The notes: a model not told the origin generated them from the sequence alone. DNA of 39,096 bases from JABMRW01 sp964396965 (GCA_964396965.1 CAYNGD010000017.1:1-39096), one strand, 5' to 3'; positions 1 to 7,752 are shown, counted from the first letter of the stretch. Translations and numbers: made by a program.

Positions 1-358
1 TTTCGACCGTCATTTCACCTTCAGGGGTGGGTGCTTTTTATCCTAGCATTTACATTCAGTTATATAGAACTCCAGATGCAATATTTAAGGAGGTATTTGC
101 GATTGTGTGGTTTTATGAGTTTGAGTTAATAATAATGGTGGGTGATACGGGCGCTTGAACCTCTGACCTTCTATACGCAAAACAAACACAGAAAAGGCTA
201 AGACCACTTGCCTCCTTCGTGGGCAAATTATACTCAGGTAGAGGGGGCACGTCAATTGTCCCATTCGTGTTCTGTGGTTTCTTGCGCTTGAGTCAGTTGC
301 ACATTCATCTAGATTGTGCAGTTGAGCCAATAATCACTTGTATTGTTGCTTGCGTCAT
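1..358. other. AT-rich leading region without a convincing gene
   Basis: No reading frame here has both a plausible start with ribosome binding site and a recognisable product. Two short minus-strand open frames (85-330 and 309-521) have no coding character and one runs across the repeat that begins at 359. The only recognisable item is a tRNA-like 3' end at 136-172 on the minus strand. Confidence 0.5.
136..172 (-). pseudogene. degraded tRNA 3'-end remnant (possible attachment-site scar)
   Basis: Read on the minus strand this stretch looks like the 3' third of a tRNA: a variable-region-like AGAAGGTCAGAGG, a T-loop-like TTCAAGC, and a terminal CACCCACCA. The T stem does not pair properly (about 2 of 5 pairs) and no matching 5' half or acceptor strand is present nearby, so it cannot be a working tRNA. 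tRNA 3' ends are common integration sites, so this may be a scar at the edge of the AT-rich island. The resemblance could also be chance. Confidence 0.3.
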
Positions 359-632
359 AAAAGAGGCTTTTGTGCAATAGTGGCTTTCTTATCTCCAAAA
401 GCCAAATCCATTCTAAAATTACCCAAAAAACTCCAAAATTCCACTTGATTTGTGGCATTGACAGAGCTATCATCCGATCAGGTGAACAAATACAAAATGA
501 GGAGGTAAAAGCATGAAACAAAGGGCACCTGTTTTACCAGATTCCCCTACCTTCCGACAGCTTTGGGATGCTCTTGGCTCAAGGCTAATTGAAACCACAC
601 AGGAGCACATGCCTTACACTTACTTGCTCCAT
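359..632 (+). repeat. direct repeat copy A (leader plus first 40 codons of a short ORF)
   Basis: This ~274-bp segment is repeated at 3106-3384 in the same orientation with scattered substitutions and a few small indels. Both copies start at the short palindrome AAAAGAGGCTTTT and both lose similarity abruptly after the same CTC CAT codons. The two copies bracket the marR/MFS gene pair. The copy holds an AT-rich leader, a GGAGGT ribosome binding site and the start of a 44-codon ORF. Confidence 0.85.
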
Positions 633-647
633 TATTTCGGCTCATAA
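513..647 (+). CDS. short repeated hypothetical protein, copy A (44 aa)
   Basis: ATG at 513 is preceded by a strong ribosome binding site (GGAGGT, 501-506). The 44-residue product begins MKQRAPVLPDSPTF and contains the stretch QLWDALGSRLIE. The first 40 residues match the ORF at 3265, after which both DNA and protein diverge completely. Between the copies there are about seven nucleotide changes in the shared coding part, five of them altering four residues, so purifying selection is not obvious. I do not recognise a family. It may be the preserved 5' end of a longer gene whose remainder was replaced at both sites, or a genuine small peptide; the strong translation signal favours expression. 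Confidence 0.45.
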   Translation: MKQRAPVLPDSPTFRQLWDALGSRLIETTQEHMPYTYLLHYFGS

Positions 648-833
648 AATAGTGGTTTGTTCAGTTTTTAGTGAATATTTTTAGGAAACCCGCGCATTGA
701 CCAAGAGCTAAAACAGATTTAGAATGCACATACCGGCATCTAACAAAAAATGGCGCGGTACATCGCCGAGGAGATACTATCAGTGGGCACGAGGCAGTGG
801 TCAGAAAAGTAGCTGATATCAGCGCTTCATCTC

Positions 834-2324
834 TTAGTACCGCTGCGTCACGCTGCCGCGCATCAACGAAAGGAACATGCCAACAAAGGCAAAGGGAATA
901 GCTAGCAGAGCAGTAGCATGCATTCCGTTGATGAAGGCATTACCCAAGACCTGCTGTAGCGCCGGATTGCCGGATGCGGCAGACATTGTATCGAGAGAGG
1001 GCAGTCCTTTCAGTGCGAAGCCGCTGCCAGAAATGGCGAATGAGACAAAAGCAGAGCCGGCAAAAGCGACGCCGAAGCTCTGTCCACTATAGCGAAACAT
1101 GCCCAGTAGCCCAGAGGCAATCCCTCTTCGTCTGGCTGGCGCCGCCGACATTACCGAATTGTTGTTTGGTGGCAAAAACATTCCAAGACCCATACCGAAA
1201 ATGATGAGCCTCCATAACACCTGCCAGACTGGCATGGTCGCAGTTATCTGTGAGATTAAGAATAATCCTATTATGACGATGCCAAGTCCCACGGTTGCGA
1301 TTCCGCGAGCTCCGGCCTTGTCGGACAGCATCCCTGAGAAGGGAGCTACTACCATTAATGTCAACGGAATAGGTAGCATAAGTAACCCAGCTGACTCCGC
1401 TGAGTAGCCACGCAGGACCTGCCAGTAGAAGGGAAAGAGCAACATCATGCACGACATGGTTATTGTGGCAAACGTACCTGCCACTTGTCCGGCGGTAAAC
1501 TCCCTAATTTTGAACAGCGAGAGGTCGATAAGAGGATACTTTGCCCGCAACTCACGCAATATGAAAAGCCCGAGCAAAAACAGTCCCCCTGCCATGAGCA
1601 AAATGGAAGTCATGGACCAGTTCCACTCCGGCCCCTTGGTCACACCCAGCAGTAACGGACCCAACCCGGCTACCAGGAGTCCACCCCCGATCCAGTCCAC
1701 CGGCTCCATAGTGCGGCTGCTTTTCAATGGAGGCAGGATAAAAGCCGCAAATGCCGCAGCCACTAAGCCAATCGGCACGTTAACTAAGAATACCGACTGC
1801 CAACCAAAGTGGGTTACTAAGAAACCGCCCAGGATTGGTCCGATAGAAGCCCCGCCACTGATCAGTATGGCCTGTACCCCCATAGCAGCACCTCGCTTCC
1901 CGGCCGGGAAGGTATCGGTGATTATGGCCAGAACATTACTGGTTATCAATGCCCCGCCAAATGCTTGAAACAGACGGGCGCCGATAAGCCACAGTATGCT
2001 CTGCGAGAAGGCTGCCAGAAGGCTCGACGCAGAGAAGAGGGTCACCCCGATAATGAATAGGCGCTTGCGCCCAATAACATCGCTGATTCGCCCGAAAAAT
2101 GGTACCAGACCGGTTAGGGCCAATGTATATATAATGAGAGTCCATTCAACTTCAGAGAGCGAAGCGTTCATTTCACCAGCAATAGTTGGTAAGGCGATAT
2201 TAAGTATCGAAATGTCCACTACCACCATAAATAAGCCTAAAGCCACGGACAAAAGAATAAGCCACGGACTGTATTCTTTGTTTCGCTTTATGCTTTTACC
2301 CTGCCCTTGTGAAAATAGAGACAT
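834..2324 (-). CDS. MFS drug efflux transporter, DHA2 (EmrB/QacA-like) family
   Basis: A 496-residue polytopic inner-membrane protein, the usual length for 14-helix DHA2 proton-driven multidrug exporters. Helix 1 carries the DHA2-typical acidic signature MVVVDISILNIALP (about residues 33-46). The helix 2-3 loop has motif A (GRISDVIGRKRL) and helix 5 has antiporter motif C followed by the GWQSVFLVNVPIG signature of this subfamily. It lies 26 bp downstream of, and in the same direction as, a MarR-type regulator, the standard layout for a ligand-induced efflux operon. The transported compound cannot be told from sequence. The pair is bracketed by direct repeats at 359-632 and 3106-3384 and sits in AT-rich DNA, suggesting acquisition or local duplication. 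Confidence 0.92.
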   Translation of the reverse strand: MSLFSQGQGKSIKRNKEYSPWLILLSVALGLFMVVVDISILNIALPTIAGEMNASLSEVEWTLIIYTLALTGLVPFFGRISDVIGRKRLFIIGVTLFSASSLLAAFSQSILWLIGARLFQAFGGALITSNVLAIITDTFPAGKRGAAMGVQAILISGGASIGPILGGFLVTHFGWQSVFLVNVPIGLVAAAFAAFILPPLKSSRTMEPVDWIGGGLLVAGLGPLLLGVTKGPEWNWSMTSILLMAGGLFLLGLFILRELRAKYPLIDLSLFKIREFTAGQVAGTFATITMSCMMLLFPFYWQVLRGYSAESAGLLMLPIPLTLMVVAPFSGMLSDKAGARGIATVGLGIVIIGLFLISQITATMPVWQVLWRLIIFGMGLGMFLPPNNNSVMSAAPARRRGIASGLLGMFRYSGQSFGVAFAGSAFVSFAISGSGFALKGLPSLDTMSAASGNPALQQVLGNAFINGMHATALLAIPFAFVGMFLSLMRGSVTQRY

Positions 2325-2350
2325 CCTGGCCCTTTCTTTAGCCGTAATTT

Positions 2351-2797
2351 CTAACGAGCAGGAGCCGAAGGGGTAATGACCTTGTCTAGAAGCCTGACCA
2401 GTTCCTTGATTTCTGCGTCGTTTAGGATATCGAATACCTGACTTACCGATGCCAGGTAGCCCTTTTTGAATTCTTCAAGCTTGCTTCTAGCAAATTCAGT
2501 GAGCCTTATTCTCATTATACGTCTGTCCTTTACGTCTTCCTCACGCCTTACCAGCCCCATGTCTACGAGCCCGTCCACAAGCTGGGTAACGGCTCCCGGC
2601 GTAACACCAAGCATTTCCGCTAGATCTTTTGCGGCTACTTCTTCATTCTGCCTGGCGATAAAGAAAAGTATGCGTACCTGAGGTGGTCTCAGTATAAATT
2701 CGCTGAACTTAAAACCCTGGCCTTTGTGCAAACGCCCCATTACAGAGGCCATCTTTTCGCCCAGCGATTGCAACAACTCTTTTCTAATATTACTCAC
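2351..2797 (-). CDS. MarR-family transcriptional regulator
   Basis: A 148-residue protein of typical MarR length, a dimeric winged-helix DNA-binding repressor. The central region shows the expected recognition module: KDLAEMLGVTPGAVTQLVDGLVDMGLVRREEDVKDRRIMRIRLTE, that is, helix-turn-helix followed by the conserved D-x-R-D/R wing. N- and C-terminal helices would form the dimer interface. It is the first gene of a two-gene unit with the DHA2 exporter and probably represses both; a perfect 10-bp inverted repeat overlaps its own predicted promoter (2842-2885). It ends with TAG. Confidence 0.92.
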   Translation of the reverse strand: MSNIRKELLQSLGEKMASVMGRLHKGQGFKFSEFILRPPQVRILFFIARQNEEVAAKDLAEMLGVTPGAVTQLVDGLVDMGLVRREEDVKDRRIMRIRLTEFARSKLEEFKKGYLASVSQVFDILNDAEIKELVRLLDKVITPSAPAR

Positions 2798-2841
2798 GTT
2801 TGATGGTTGGTCGCATGACCATGAAGGCTACATGAATTTAT

Positions 2842-2885
2842 TTTAGCCACTATATAGTTTAGTGGCTAAACCTGTATACTGTCAA
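2842..2885 (-). promoter_or_regulatory. marR promoter with overlapping palindromic operator
   Basis: On the minus strand a perfect -35 TTGACA (2880-2885) is followed after 18 bp by a -10-like TAAACT (2856-2861). A perfect inverted repeat, TTTAGCCACT (2842-2851) and AGTGGCTAAA (2861-2870) with a 9-bp centre, covers the -10 box. A repressor bound here would block RNA polymerase, as in autoregulated MarR systems. A second, weaker dyad (TGGTC gcat GACCA) lies just upstream of the marR start at about 2805-2820. That MarR is the ligand is inferred from position. Confidence 0.7.
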
Positions 2886-3105
2886 GCAATGGACGGTTTA
2901 ATACTCCGAGCACCGGTTCTTTGAGCCGCGAAAAGGTATATTTGCCTTCGCTTGGTGATCGAGAGCAAGTTGCTTGGTTAGAAGTCCGGGTAATCTTGCT
3001 TGTGATTCCCTCAATACATTCTTAGCAAGCTTCAGATACTATATGGCTGCTCCTGCTTAATTATTTATATTATTTAACAATTGTGCGCTTTGTTCATCAC
3101 TTAAC

Positions 3106-3384
3106 AAAAGAGGCTTTTGTGCAATGGTGGCTTGTTTTGTTACCTCCGAGAGCCAAACCCTCTCCCAAAATTACCCAAAGAACTCCGAAATTCCACTTGA
3201 TTTGTGGTATTGACAGAGCTATTATCCGATCAGGTGAATGAATACAGTATGAGGAGGTAAAAGCATGAAACAAAGGGCACCTGTTTTACTAGATTCCCCT
3301 GCTTTCCAACAGCTTTGGGATGCCCTTGGCTCAAGGCTGATTGAAACCGCACAGGAGCACATGCCTTACACTTACTTGCTCCAT
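3106..3384 (+). repeat. direct repeat copy B (leader plus first 40 codons of a short ORF)
   Basis: This is the second copy of the element at 359-632, in the same orientation. It begins at ACAAAAGAGGCTTTTGT and ends at the same codon of its short ORF (CTC CAT). Part of it (3140-3264, the leader up to the start codon) aligns with 8781-8901 upstream of the DUF1326 gene, so at least three related leaders exist in the window. Confidence 0.85.
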
Positions 3385-3405
3385 GCAAGAAGGTGTCCTA
3401 GATAA
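3265..3405 (+). CDS. short repeated hypothetical protein, copy B (46 aa)
   Basis: ATG at 3265 follows a GAGGAGGT ribosome binding site at 3251-3258. The product starts MKQRAPVLLDSPAF, shares 36 of its first 40 residues with the copy at 513, and then ends with an unrelated tail (ARRCPR). No family is recognised. The shared N-terminus joined to different tails implies that the element boundary falls inside the reading frame, so one or both copies may be truncated forms of a longer ancestral gene. Confidence 0.45.
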   Translation: MKQRAPVLLDSPAFQQLWDALGSRLIETAQEHMPYTYLLHARRCPR

Positions 3406-3583
3406 TCATCGTAACTCATCTTAGGAGTCTAATCGCAGATCACAAGTGGTAATAACCGAGTCTCAATCGCCGGCGTTACCTCTGCCAGAGGAAGAACCTG
3501 GCGATAAGCCTTACAATCAGCCCACCAAGATGGCCTTATCAGGCGACTCCCCACTGAACGCGGTAAACAGAAAACCAAAATTA

Positions 3584-3612
3584 ATGACTTCTTAACAATT
3601 CATTGCTATACT
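3584..3612 (+). promoter_or_regulatory. probable promoter of the HtrA-like protease gene
   Basis: A -10 box TATACT (3607-3612) lies 17 bp after a -35-like ATGACT (3584-3589), 35 bp upstream of the ATG at 3647. The block GACTTCTTAACAATT and a nearby ATACTAA recur with the same spacing at 7818-7846 upstream of another small gene, which supports a functional site. Confidence 0.5.
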
Positions 3613-3646
3613 AAAAATATATTTCGTCACAAACAATGGAGTTACC

Positions 3647-4768
3647 ATGAAAAGATTCAGCATTAAACTTACATTTATTTCTCTGCTTCTTATAGTGGCC
3701 CTATTATTAGGCAGTGGTTGCCAGTTTCTGCCATACACAGGTACTGCCCCTACCACAGCTCCTGCCCCTACCACAGCTCCTCCTACGTCTCAGCCCACAC
3801 CAACCCCAGCTCCACTACCCAGTTTCGCTGATTCAGTAGCCAATGTCGTCGCTAAAGTAAGACCCTCTGTAGTCGCTGTCACCGCGCAGGTAACAATCAA
3901 CTCCATTTTTGGCCCGACCACTGAACAAGTAGCAGGCTCAGGATTCATCATAGACTCCAGTGGGCTTATTGTAACCAATAACCATGTAGTTGAAGGAGCA
4001 AAACCGGGTACAGTTACCGTCACTATGGAGAATGGGCAAAGCTACACAGCGAAGTCAATCCGCACTGATCCTATTGACGACCTGGCGGTAATTGACATTG
4101 GGACAGGGAACCTGCCGAAAATTAATCTGGGAGACTCCTCTAAAATTAGGGTGGGCGATTTTGTGGTAGCCATTGGTAACGCATTGGGCCAGGGCATTAG
4201 CGCTACCTTTGGCATAATCAGTGCTACGGGATACACTGAAACAGTCAGTTCGAGTGAAACACTTTATAACCTGATCCTAACCAGTGCTCCGCTCAATCCA
4301 GGTAACAGCGGTGGACCTCTGGTTAATTTGGAAGGGCAGGTAGTTGGCATCGTTGTTGCTAAAGCCGCGGCTACTGGCATAGAAGCAACAGGCTACGTTA
4401 TACCCAGCAACATAGCCCAGCCCATCATTCAGGATCTGATAACCAAAGGGGTCGTTACCCGCGCCTGGGTAGGAATTCAAATAACTAGTGTTAACGCTGC
4501 AACAAAAGCCGAGTATGGGTTATCAGTGGACAATGGTGCTGTTATTCTTGCCGTAAGTTCGGGAAGCCCGGCCGATAAAGCCGGACTCAAACCCTACGAT
4601 GTTATTGTTAAATTTGCCGGTAAAGACGTAAACACCGCCGACGACCTGGTGCAGGTGGTACGCTCAAGCAACATTGGCCAACCGGTGGATGTGGTCTATT
4701 ATCGGGGCAATATGCAGAACACAACTACGATAACGCCTATTCAAAGCCCCTCACCCCCATCCCAGTAG
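3647..4768 (+). CDS. HtrA/DegP-type serine protease lipoprotein with one PDZ domain
   Basis: A 373-residue S1C (trypsin-fold) protease involved in envelope protein quality control. Residues 1-25 form a lipoprotein signal peptide with a lipobox ending in Cys25 (LGSGC). A Pro/Thr/Ala-rich linker (about 31-58) contains a short tandem repeat of PTTAPA. The catalytic triad is visible as His113 (NNHVVEG), Asp145 (DDLAVIDI) and Ser221 (GNSGGP). A single C-terminal PDZ domain spans about 272-356. One PDZ domain and membrane tethering resemble DegS-like or Gram-positive HtrA proteins rather than two-PDZ DegP. ATG follows GGAG at 3637-3640. It stands alone between the short-ORF repeat and a zinc-ribbon gene. 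Confidence 0.93.
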   Translation: MKRFSIKLTFISLLLIVALLLGSGCQFLPYTGTAPTTAPAPTTAPPTSQPTPTPAPLPSFADSVANVVAKVRPSVVAVTAQVTINSIFGPTTEQVAGSGFIIDSSGLIVTNNHVVEGAKPGTVTVTMENGQSYTAKSIRTDPIDDLAVIDIGTGNLPKINLGDSSKIRVGDFVVAIGNALGQGISATFGIISATGYTETVSSSETLYNLILTSAPLNPGNSGGPLVNLEGQVVGIVVAKAAATGIEATGYVIPSNIAQPIIQDLITKGVVTRAWVGIQITSVNAATKAEYGLSVDNGAVILAVSSGSPADKAGLKPYDVIVKFAGKDVNTADDLVQVVRSSNIGQPVDVVYYRGNMQNTTTITPIQSPSPPSQ

Positions 4769-4942
4769 CTGGCTTGCCTCTTCTGCGTAGGATGACCCAC
4801 CAGCCAGCAATAGGATGCTTCGTTCAGTTTGGCAAATTTTGCTTATTTCCCTAAAACCTTAACAGGACTTTAATATTTTAATGTTACAATCTTAAATTAT
4901 TAAGAAATTCACCAAATTTATCATAATACAGGAAGAGCCGAA

Positions 4943-5134
4943 ATGTGGAAGTTAAAAGCTTGCCCCCGCTGCGGGGGAGATGTGGTAATTGATACAAGAT
5001 CACATATCAGGCATGAGCAATGTTTGCAATGCGGTTACCAGCACGACTTAAGGGCTATACGTGAATTTAAAGAAGAGCCTAAATACAAAAGAGGGCCTGC
5101 TTTAACCAGAACAGGCCGAACTTCTAAGAAATAA
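4943..5134 (+). CDS. small zinc-ribbon protein (63 aa)
   Basis: The 63-residue product has two cysteine pairs, CPRCGG near residue 8 and CLQCGY near residue 27, the pattern of a single zinc ribbon, followed by a charged, basic tail rich in Lys and Arg (RGPALTRTGRTSKK). ATG follows GGAAGAG at 4931-4937. Such mini-proteins may bind nucleic acid or protein partners, but nothing in the sequence identifies one. It follows the protease gene by 174 bp with no shared operon signal. Confidence 0.65.
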   Translation: MWKLKACPRCGGDVVIDTRSHIRHEQCLQCGYQHDLRAIREFKEEPKYKRGPALTRTGRTSKK

Positions 5135-5463
5135 GCTGGCAAGTTGTGGGTCTTAATTCAAAAAATTGTGAATGGTGGTAAATAAACTAGATTACTGAGA
5201 AAAAATATAAGTTTAGGCGGGCTCTGCCAGGGTTTGCCACTCGGGGCTTCTCACCCTCGTTAATTTTTCCGACCCTCCCTATAGTAGTGGCTTAAGTTGG
5301 GCAAGTGGCATCCCGCTTTTTTATTATGATTTTAATCTTCTCCCAGATTCTTTAGTTCTATGGCGGCGTCTTGCCCGGTTTTTAACGAAGCAAGCACTCC
5401 TCAGCTTTCGTTTGAACCAATGGGCACTGCCTTGGCACTCTCCTCATTTTTTGACAAGGTTGG
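5135..5463. other. intergenic region with a decayed minus-strand reading frame
   Basis: No intact gene is visible. The right part (5332-5463) contains the decayed frame described separately. The left part is AT-rich, with a short GC-rich patch at about 5218-5265 and a T run at 5319-5324. The arms around that T run are too short for a convincing terminator. Confidence 0.5.
5332..5463 (-). pseudogene. in-frame decayed C-terminal extension of the 5464 gene
   Basis: Reading on past the TAA stop of the gene at 5464-5853, in the same frame, gives 20 coding-like residues (including SKNEESAKAVPIGSNES), a TGA (5401-5403), 22 more (GVLASLKTGQDAAIELKNL and a short acidic end), then TAA at 5332-5334. 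The residue make-up looks like real protein rather than random translation. The ancestral protein may therefore have been about 44 residues longer. This rests only on appearance; no homologue is recognised. Confidence 0.3.
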
Positions 5464-5853
5464 TTAAGTTACAAAGGAATCAATGGTTTTCATGATCTTG
5501 TTTTCAATCTCAAGGTTCCATAACGTCTCTGGGACGTCGACAAACAAAAATAGGTCAGATAGCAAGAGAACTTCCACCGCGGTAACTCCTAAGTGCTTCA
5601 GCCACCTGCCAATTCCCACCCGAACGGTGAAGTCACTGGGCTGGCCATCGATCAATATCGTAAAGGCTCTATCAGCGGTTACAATTGATCGCAGGAAGCC
5701 GCCTTTTTGGGCTTGTATCACGGTGCCATGAGGGCTTGGTTTCGATGACTGGACTTTGAAACCATCCCCTTTAAGATACTCTTCTATTTTACTCTGAAGA
5801 CTATTTAGGTCCGTGTTCTTTCCCTGATAGTGTCTAACCTTTTCTCCGATCAT
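5464..5853 (-). CDS. hypothetical protein (129 aa)
   Basis: The start at 5853 is chosen because AAAGGAGG sits 6 bp upstream; a longer frame reaches 5889 but lacks such a site. The 129-residue product begins MIGEKVRHYQGKN, appears mixed alpha/beta, and has a hydrophobic patch (AVEVLLLSDLFLFVDVP) that could be a strand-helix core rather than a true membrane span. No family is recognised. A remnant gene (5877-6083) lies 23 bp upstream in the same direction, so the two probably formed one transcript before the insertion sequence arrived. In-frame coding-like sequence continues beyond its stop, so the C-terminus may be truncated. Confidence 0.6.
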   Translation of the reverse strand: MIGEKVRHYQGKNTDLNSLQSKIEEYLKGDGFKVQSSKPSPHGTVIQAQKGGFLRSIVTADRAFTILIDGQPSDFTVRVGIGRWLKHLGVTAVEVLLLSDLFLFVDVPETLWNLEIENKIMKTIDSFVT

Positions 5854-5876
5854 ATTATCCTCCTTTGCAAACTCAA

Positions 5877-6083
5877 CTACTTGAACCAATCCCCAGATTC
5901 AAAGCTAAGTCTAGCCCTTTCCCATAAGTCTGTCAATGTATTTTTTGCATGTTCGAGAATAGAGGTGGACAACTCTGGATGCCATGTTGCACTCATCGCC
6001 CTTTTGTATAACAAAAGACTCTTTTGTGATACAACTAACAATTCTAGGCTGTCCAAAAAGCTCTTCTCGCTTGAGTTAACCAT
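5877..6083 (-). pseudogene. gene fragment truncated by the IS1182-family element
   Basis: The open frame of 68 codons starts inside the insertion sequence: its first ~12 codons (6083-6046) are IS DNA including the terminal inverted repeat, and only the rest (LELLVVSQKSLLLYKRAMSA onward) is host sequence. The original N-terminus is not found beyond the right end of the IS, where all three minus-strand frames meet stops. It is therefore a 3' remnant, possibly expressed as a hybrid or from an internal ATG. The protein is unrecognised. The host part contains three alternating 7-bp arms of the CTTTTGT/ACAAAAG palindrome (6001-6027). Confidence 0.55.
6046..6060 (+). repeat. left terminal inverted repeat of the IS
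   Basis: AGGCTGTCCAAAAAG pairs with the right end at 7753-7767 with one mismatch. It lies within the hybrid open frame 5877-6083, showing that the frame spans the insertion boundary. Confidence 0.8.
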
Positions 6084-6187
6084 TGATAACTAATTCCCCC
6101 TGTACCATTGCAGTCTCCAACGAGTAGAGAAATACTATCAGGTTTTCACTACTTTTCTCCTCTTTTGGGCTTATGCCCAGACTAAAA

Positions 6188-7675
6188 TCAGCCTCTCCTC
6201 TCTGAATGGGAGCGTAGCCATTCTAGCCAATCTATGGTACTTATCAGGAAGGCAGTGCTCGCAGGCACTGCCTTCACTATCTTCTTCACATTGTGGACTA
6301 AACACATGAGGGAAAAGTCTCCCCTCACTTTCTCCAAACCTCGGAGGCTCATCATTATTCTTCTACGGTTCCATTTCATATTTCCTATGACGGGCTCCAC
6401 CGTATAAAGGCGTTTCTTGTAGATTTCCCTGCCTTCCTCACTCCTCAGCTTCTCCCTCATCGCTTCCACAAGACTCTCGCGGCCGTCCCGTGTAATCCTC
6501 CGGACAGGACCTTTTGTGCACTCTTCCTTTACAGCACATCCCCTACACGACTGACCTCGGTAGACAATAAACGGTGGCTTGCCTTTCCGTTCCATCTTTT
6601 GATATCGCTTTAAGTTCCGGCACTCAGGAAAGATATACACATCCCTCGTCTGGTCATACTGAAAGTTGCTTTTATGATACCTTTTCTCAGACTCGTCTTT
6701 CTTCTCCAAGGCTACAAAGAAGTCATCAGGTATGTAAGCATCTAGCCCCCTTTGCTGGGTATATTGCAGATTCTCATAAGATGAGTATCCAGCATCGGCG
6801 CTTGCCTCTCGGGGTAGACTCCCCAGATTTTGTTCCACCGCTTCTACCATCTCTATTAACTCGTGGTGGTCAGTCGTTTCCTGAGTAATGTCAGCAGCCA
6901 CGATTATTTGCTCCTTTTCGTCCACAGCAATCTGTCCGTTGTAGCTGGGCTGGATTATCTTGTGGCTGTCCTGCATCAGCCGAGATTCCGGATCGGTTAT
7001 GTTGACCCGCTTGAGTTTTTCCCTTTCAAGCGTCTCCCTTGCCTCGTTGAGCCTCTTCAGGCGGTATTCCTTTTTTCTGAGTTCTTTTGCCATCTCTGAG
7101 CCATCGCCATCAGGATGCTCCTGTTCCTCGCTCTCATCTATCTGTGTTGAGGCTTCAATCATCTGTCTCACTTGTTCCTTGATGCACTCAATCTCCTTAT
7201 CAAGACTGCCCCTGTCCCGGCTTTGTCTTAACGCAGCATTGGCTTTAAGTTTTGTACCATCGAAGGCGATATGCCCGAGCCCCACCATTCCCAGAGAGGC
7301 ACAGAGCCTGACTACCTCCACGAACAAATCTGGAAGAATAGCAGCATGCTGGGTTCGGAAAAGGCAGATGGTTCGGAAGTCGGGTGCTTGTAGCCCTGAC
7401 AAAAACATAAAAGCGGTATCGGTCTTCAGTTCTTGAGCAATTCGACGAGAACTGTATATACCGAGGCTATACGCATAGATAATTACCTTTAGCATCATCG
7501 CTGGATGATAGGCTGGTGCCCCGCCACCTTCATATCGACTAAGTAAAAGCGACGAATCAAGAGTATCCACCACATCATTGATAATACGCACCTCGTGATC
7601 CCCAGGTACAAACTCGTCCAGCGAAGGAGGGAGTAGGAAATTCTGATCTTGTCTGTATTCCTTGAATATCTTCAT
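6188..7675 (-). CDS. IS1182-family transposase (DDE)
   Basis: The start at 7675 is chosen because GGAGG lies 7 bp upstream and the N-terminus MKIFKEYRQDQNFLLPPSLDEF is typical of the family. The 495-residue protein has the N-terminal DUF772-like helical domain (AYHPAMMLKVIIYAYSLGIYSSR) and a DDE catalytic core: Asp139 (AFDGTKLKAN), Asp294 (SADAGYSS) and Glu427 (TVEPVIGNMKWNR). A cysteine cluster (CRGCAVKEEC) sits near residue 377-386, as in other IS1182/IS1380-like transposases. It catalyses cut-and-paste or copy movement of the element. The frame is intact, with no internal stops, so the copy may be active or recent. Confidence 0.93.
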   Translation of the reverse strand: MKIFKEYRQDQNFLLPPSLDEFVPGDHEVRIINDVVDTLDSSLLLSRYEGGGAPAYHPAMMLKVIIYAYSLGIYSSRRIAQELKTDTAFMFLSGLQAPDFRTICLFRTQHAAILPDLFVEVVRLCASLGMVGLGHIAFDGTKLKANAALRQSRDRGSLDKEIECIKEQVRQMIEASTQIDESEEQEHPDGDGSEMAKELRKKEYRLKRLNEARETLEREKLKRVNITDPESRLMQDSHKIIQPSYNGQIAVDEKEQIIVAADITQETTDHHELIEMVEAVEQNLGSLPREASADAGYSSYENLQYTQQRGLDAYIPDDFFVALEKKDESEKRYHKSNFQYDQTRDVYIFPECRNLKRYQKMERKGKPPFIVYRGQSCRGCAVKEECTKGPVRRITRDGRESLVEAMREKLRSEEGREIYKKRLYTVEPVIGNMKWNRRRIMMSLRGLEKVRGDFSLMCLVHNVKKIVKAVPASTAFLISTIDWLEWLRSHSERRG

Positions 7676-7752
7676 CGTGTAGCCTCCAACGAGAAGTCCT
7701 TCCTGTTGGAGATTATACATCACTTTGCCGCGATGGTGTGATTACACGGGCA

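Noticed and set aside
750..812. Twenty-codon frame beginning MARYIAEEILSVGTRQW
   Set aside because: Too short, lacks a ribosome binding site and follows an in-frame TAA; possibly a gene scrap but not supportable.
3446..3595. Open frame of 49 codons (GTG start) with a Pro/Glu-rich translation (VITESQSPALPLPEEEPG) upstream of the HtrA-like gene
   Set aside because: It looks partly coding-like but has no nearby ribosome binding site and no recognisable family, and its end overlaps the predicted HtrA promoter. It may be the tail of a lost gene.
5215..5325. Possible terminator after the zinc-ribbon gene
   Set aside because: A T run exists at 5319-5324 but the pairing arms ahead of it are only about three bases long, so a stable hairpin is not supported.
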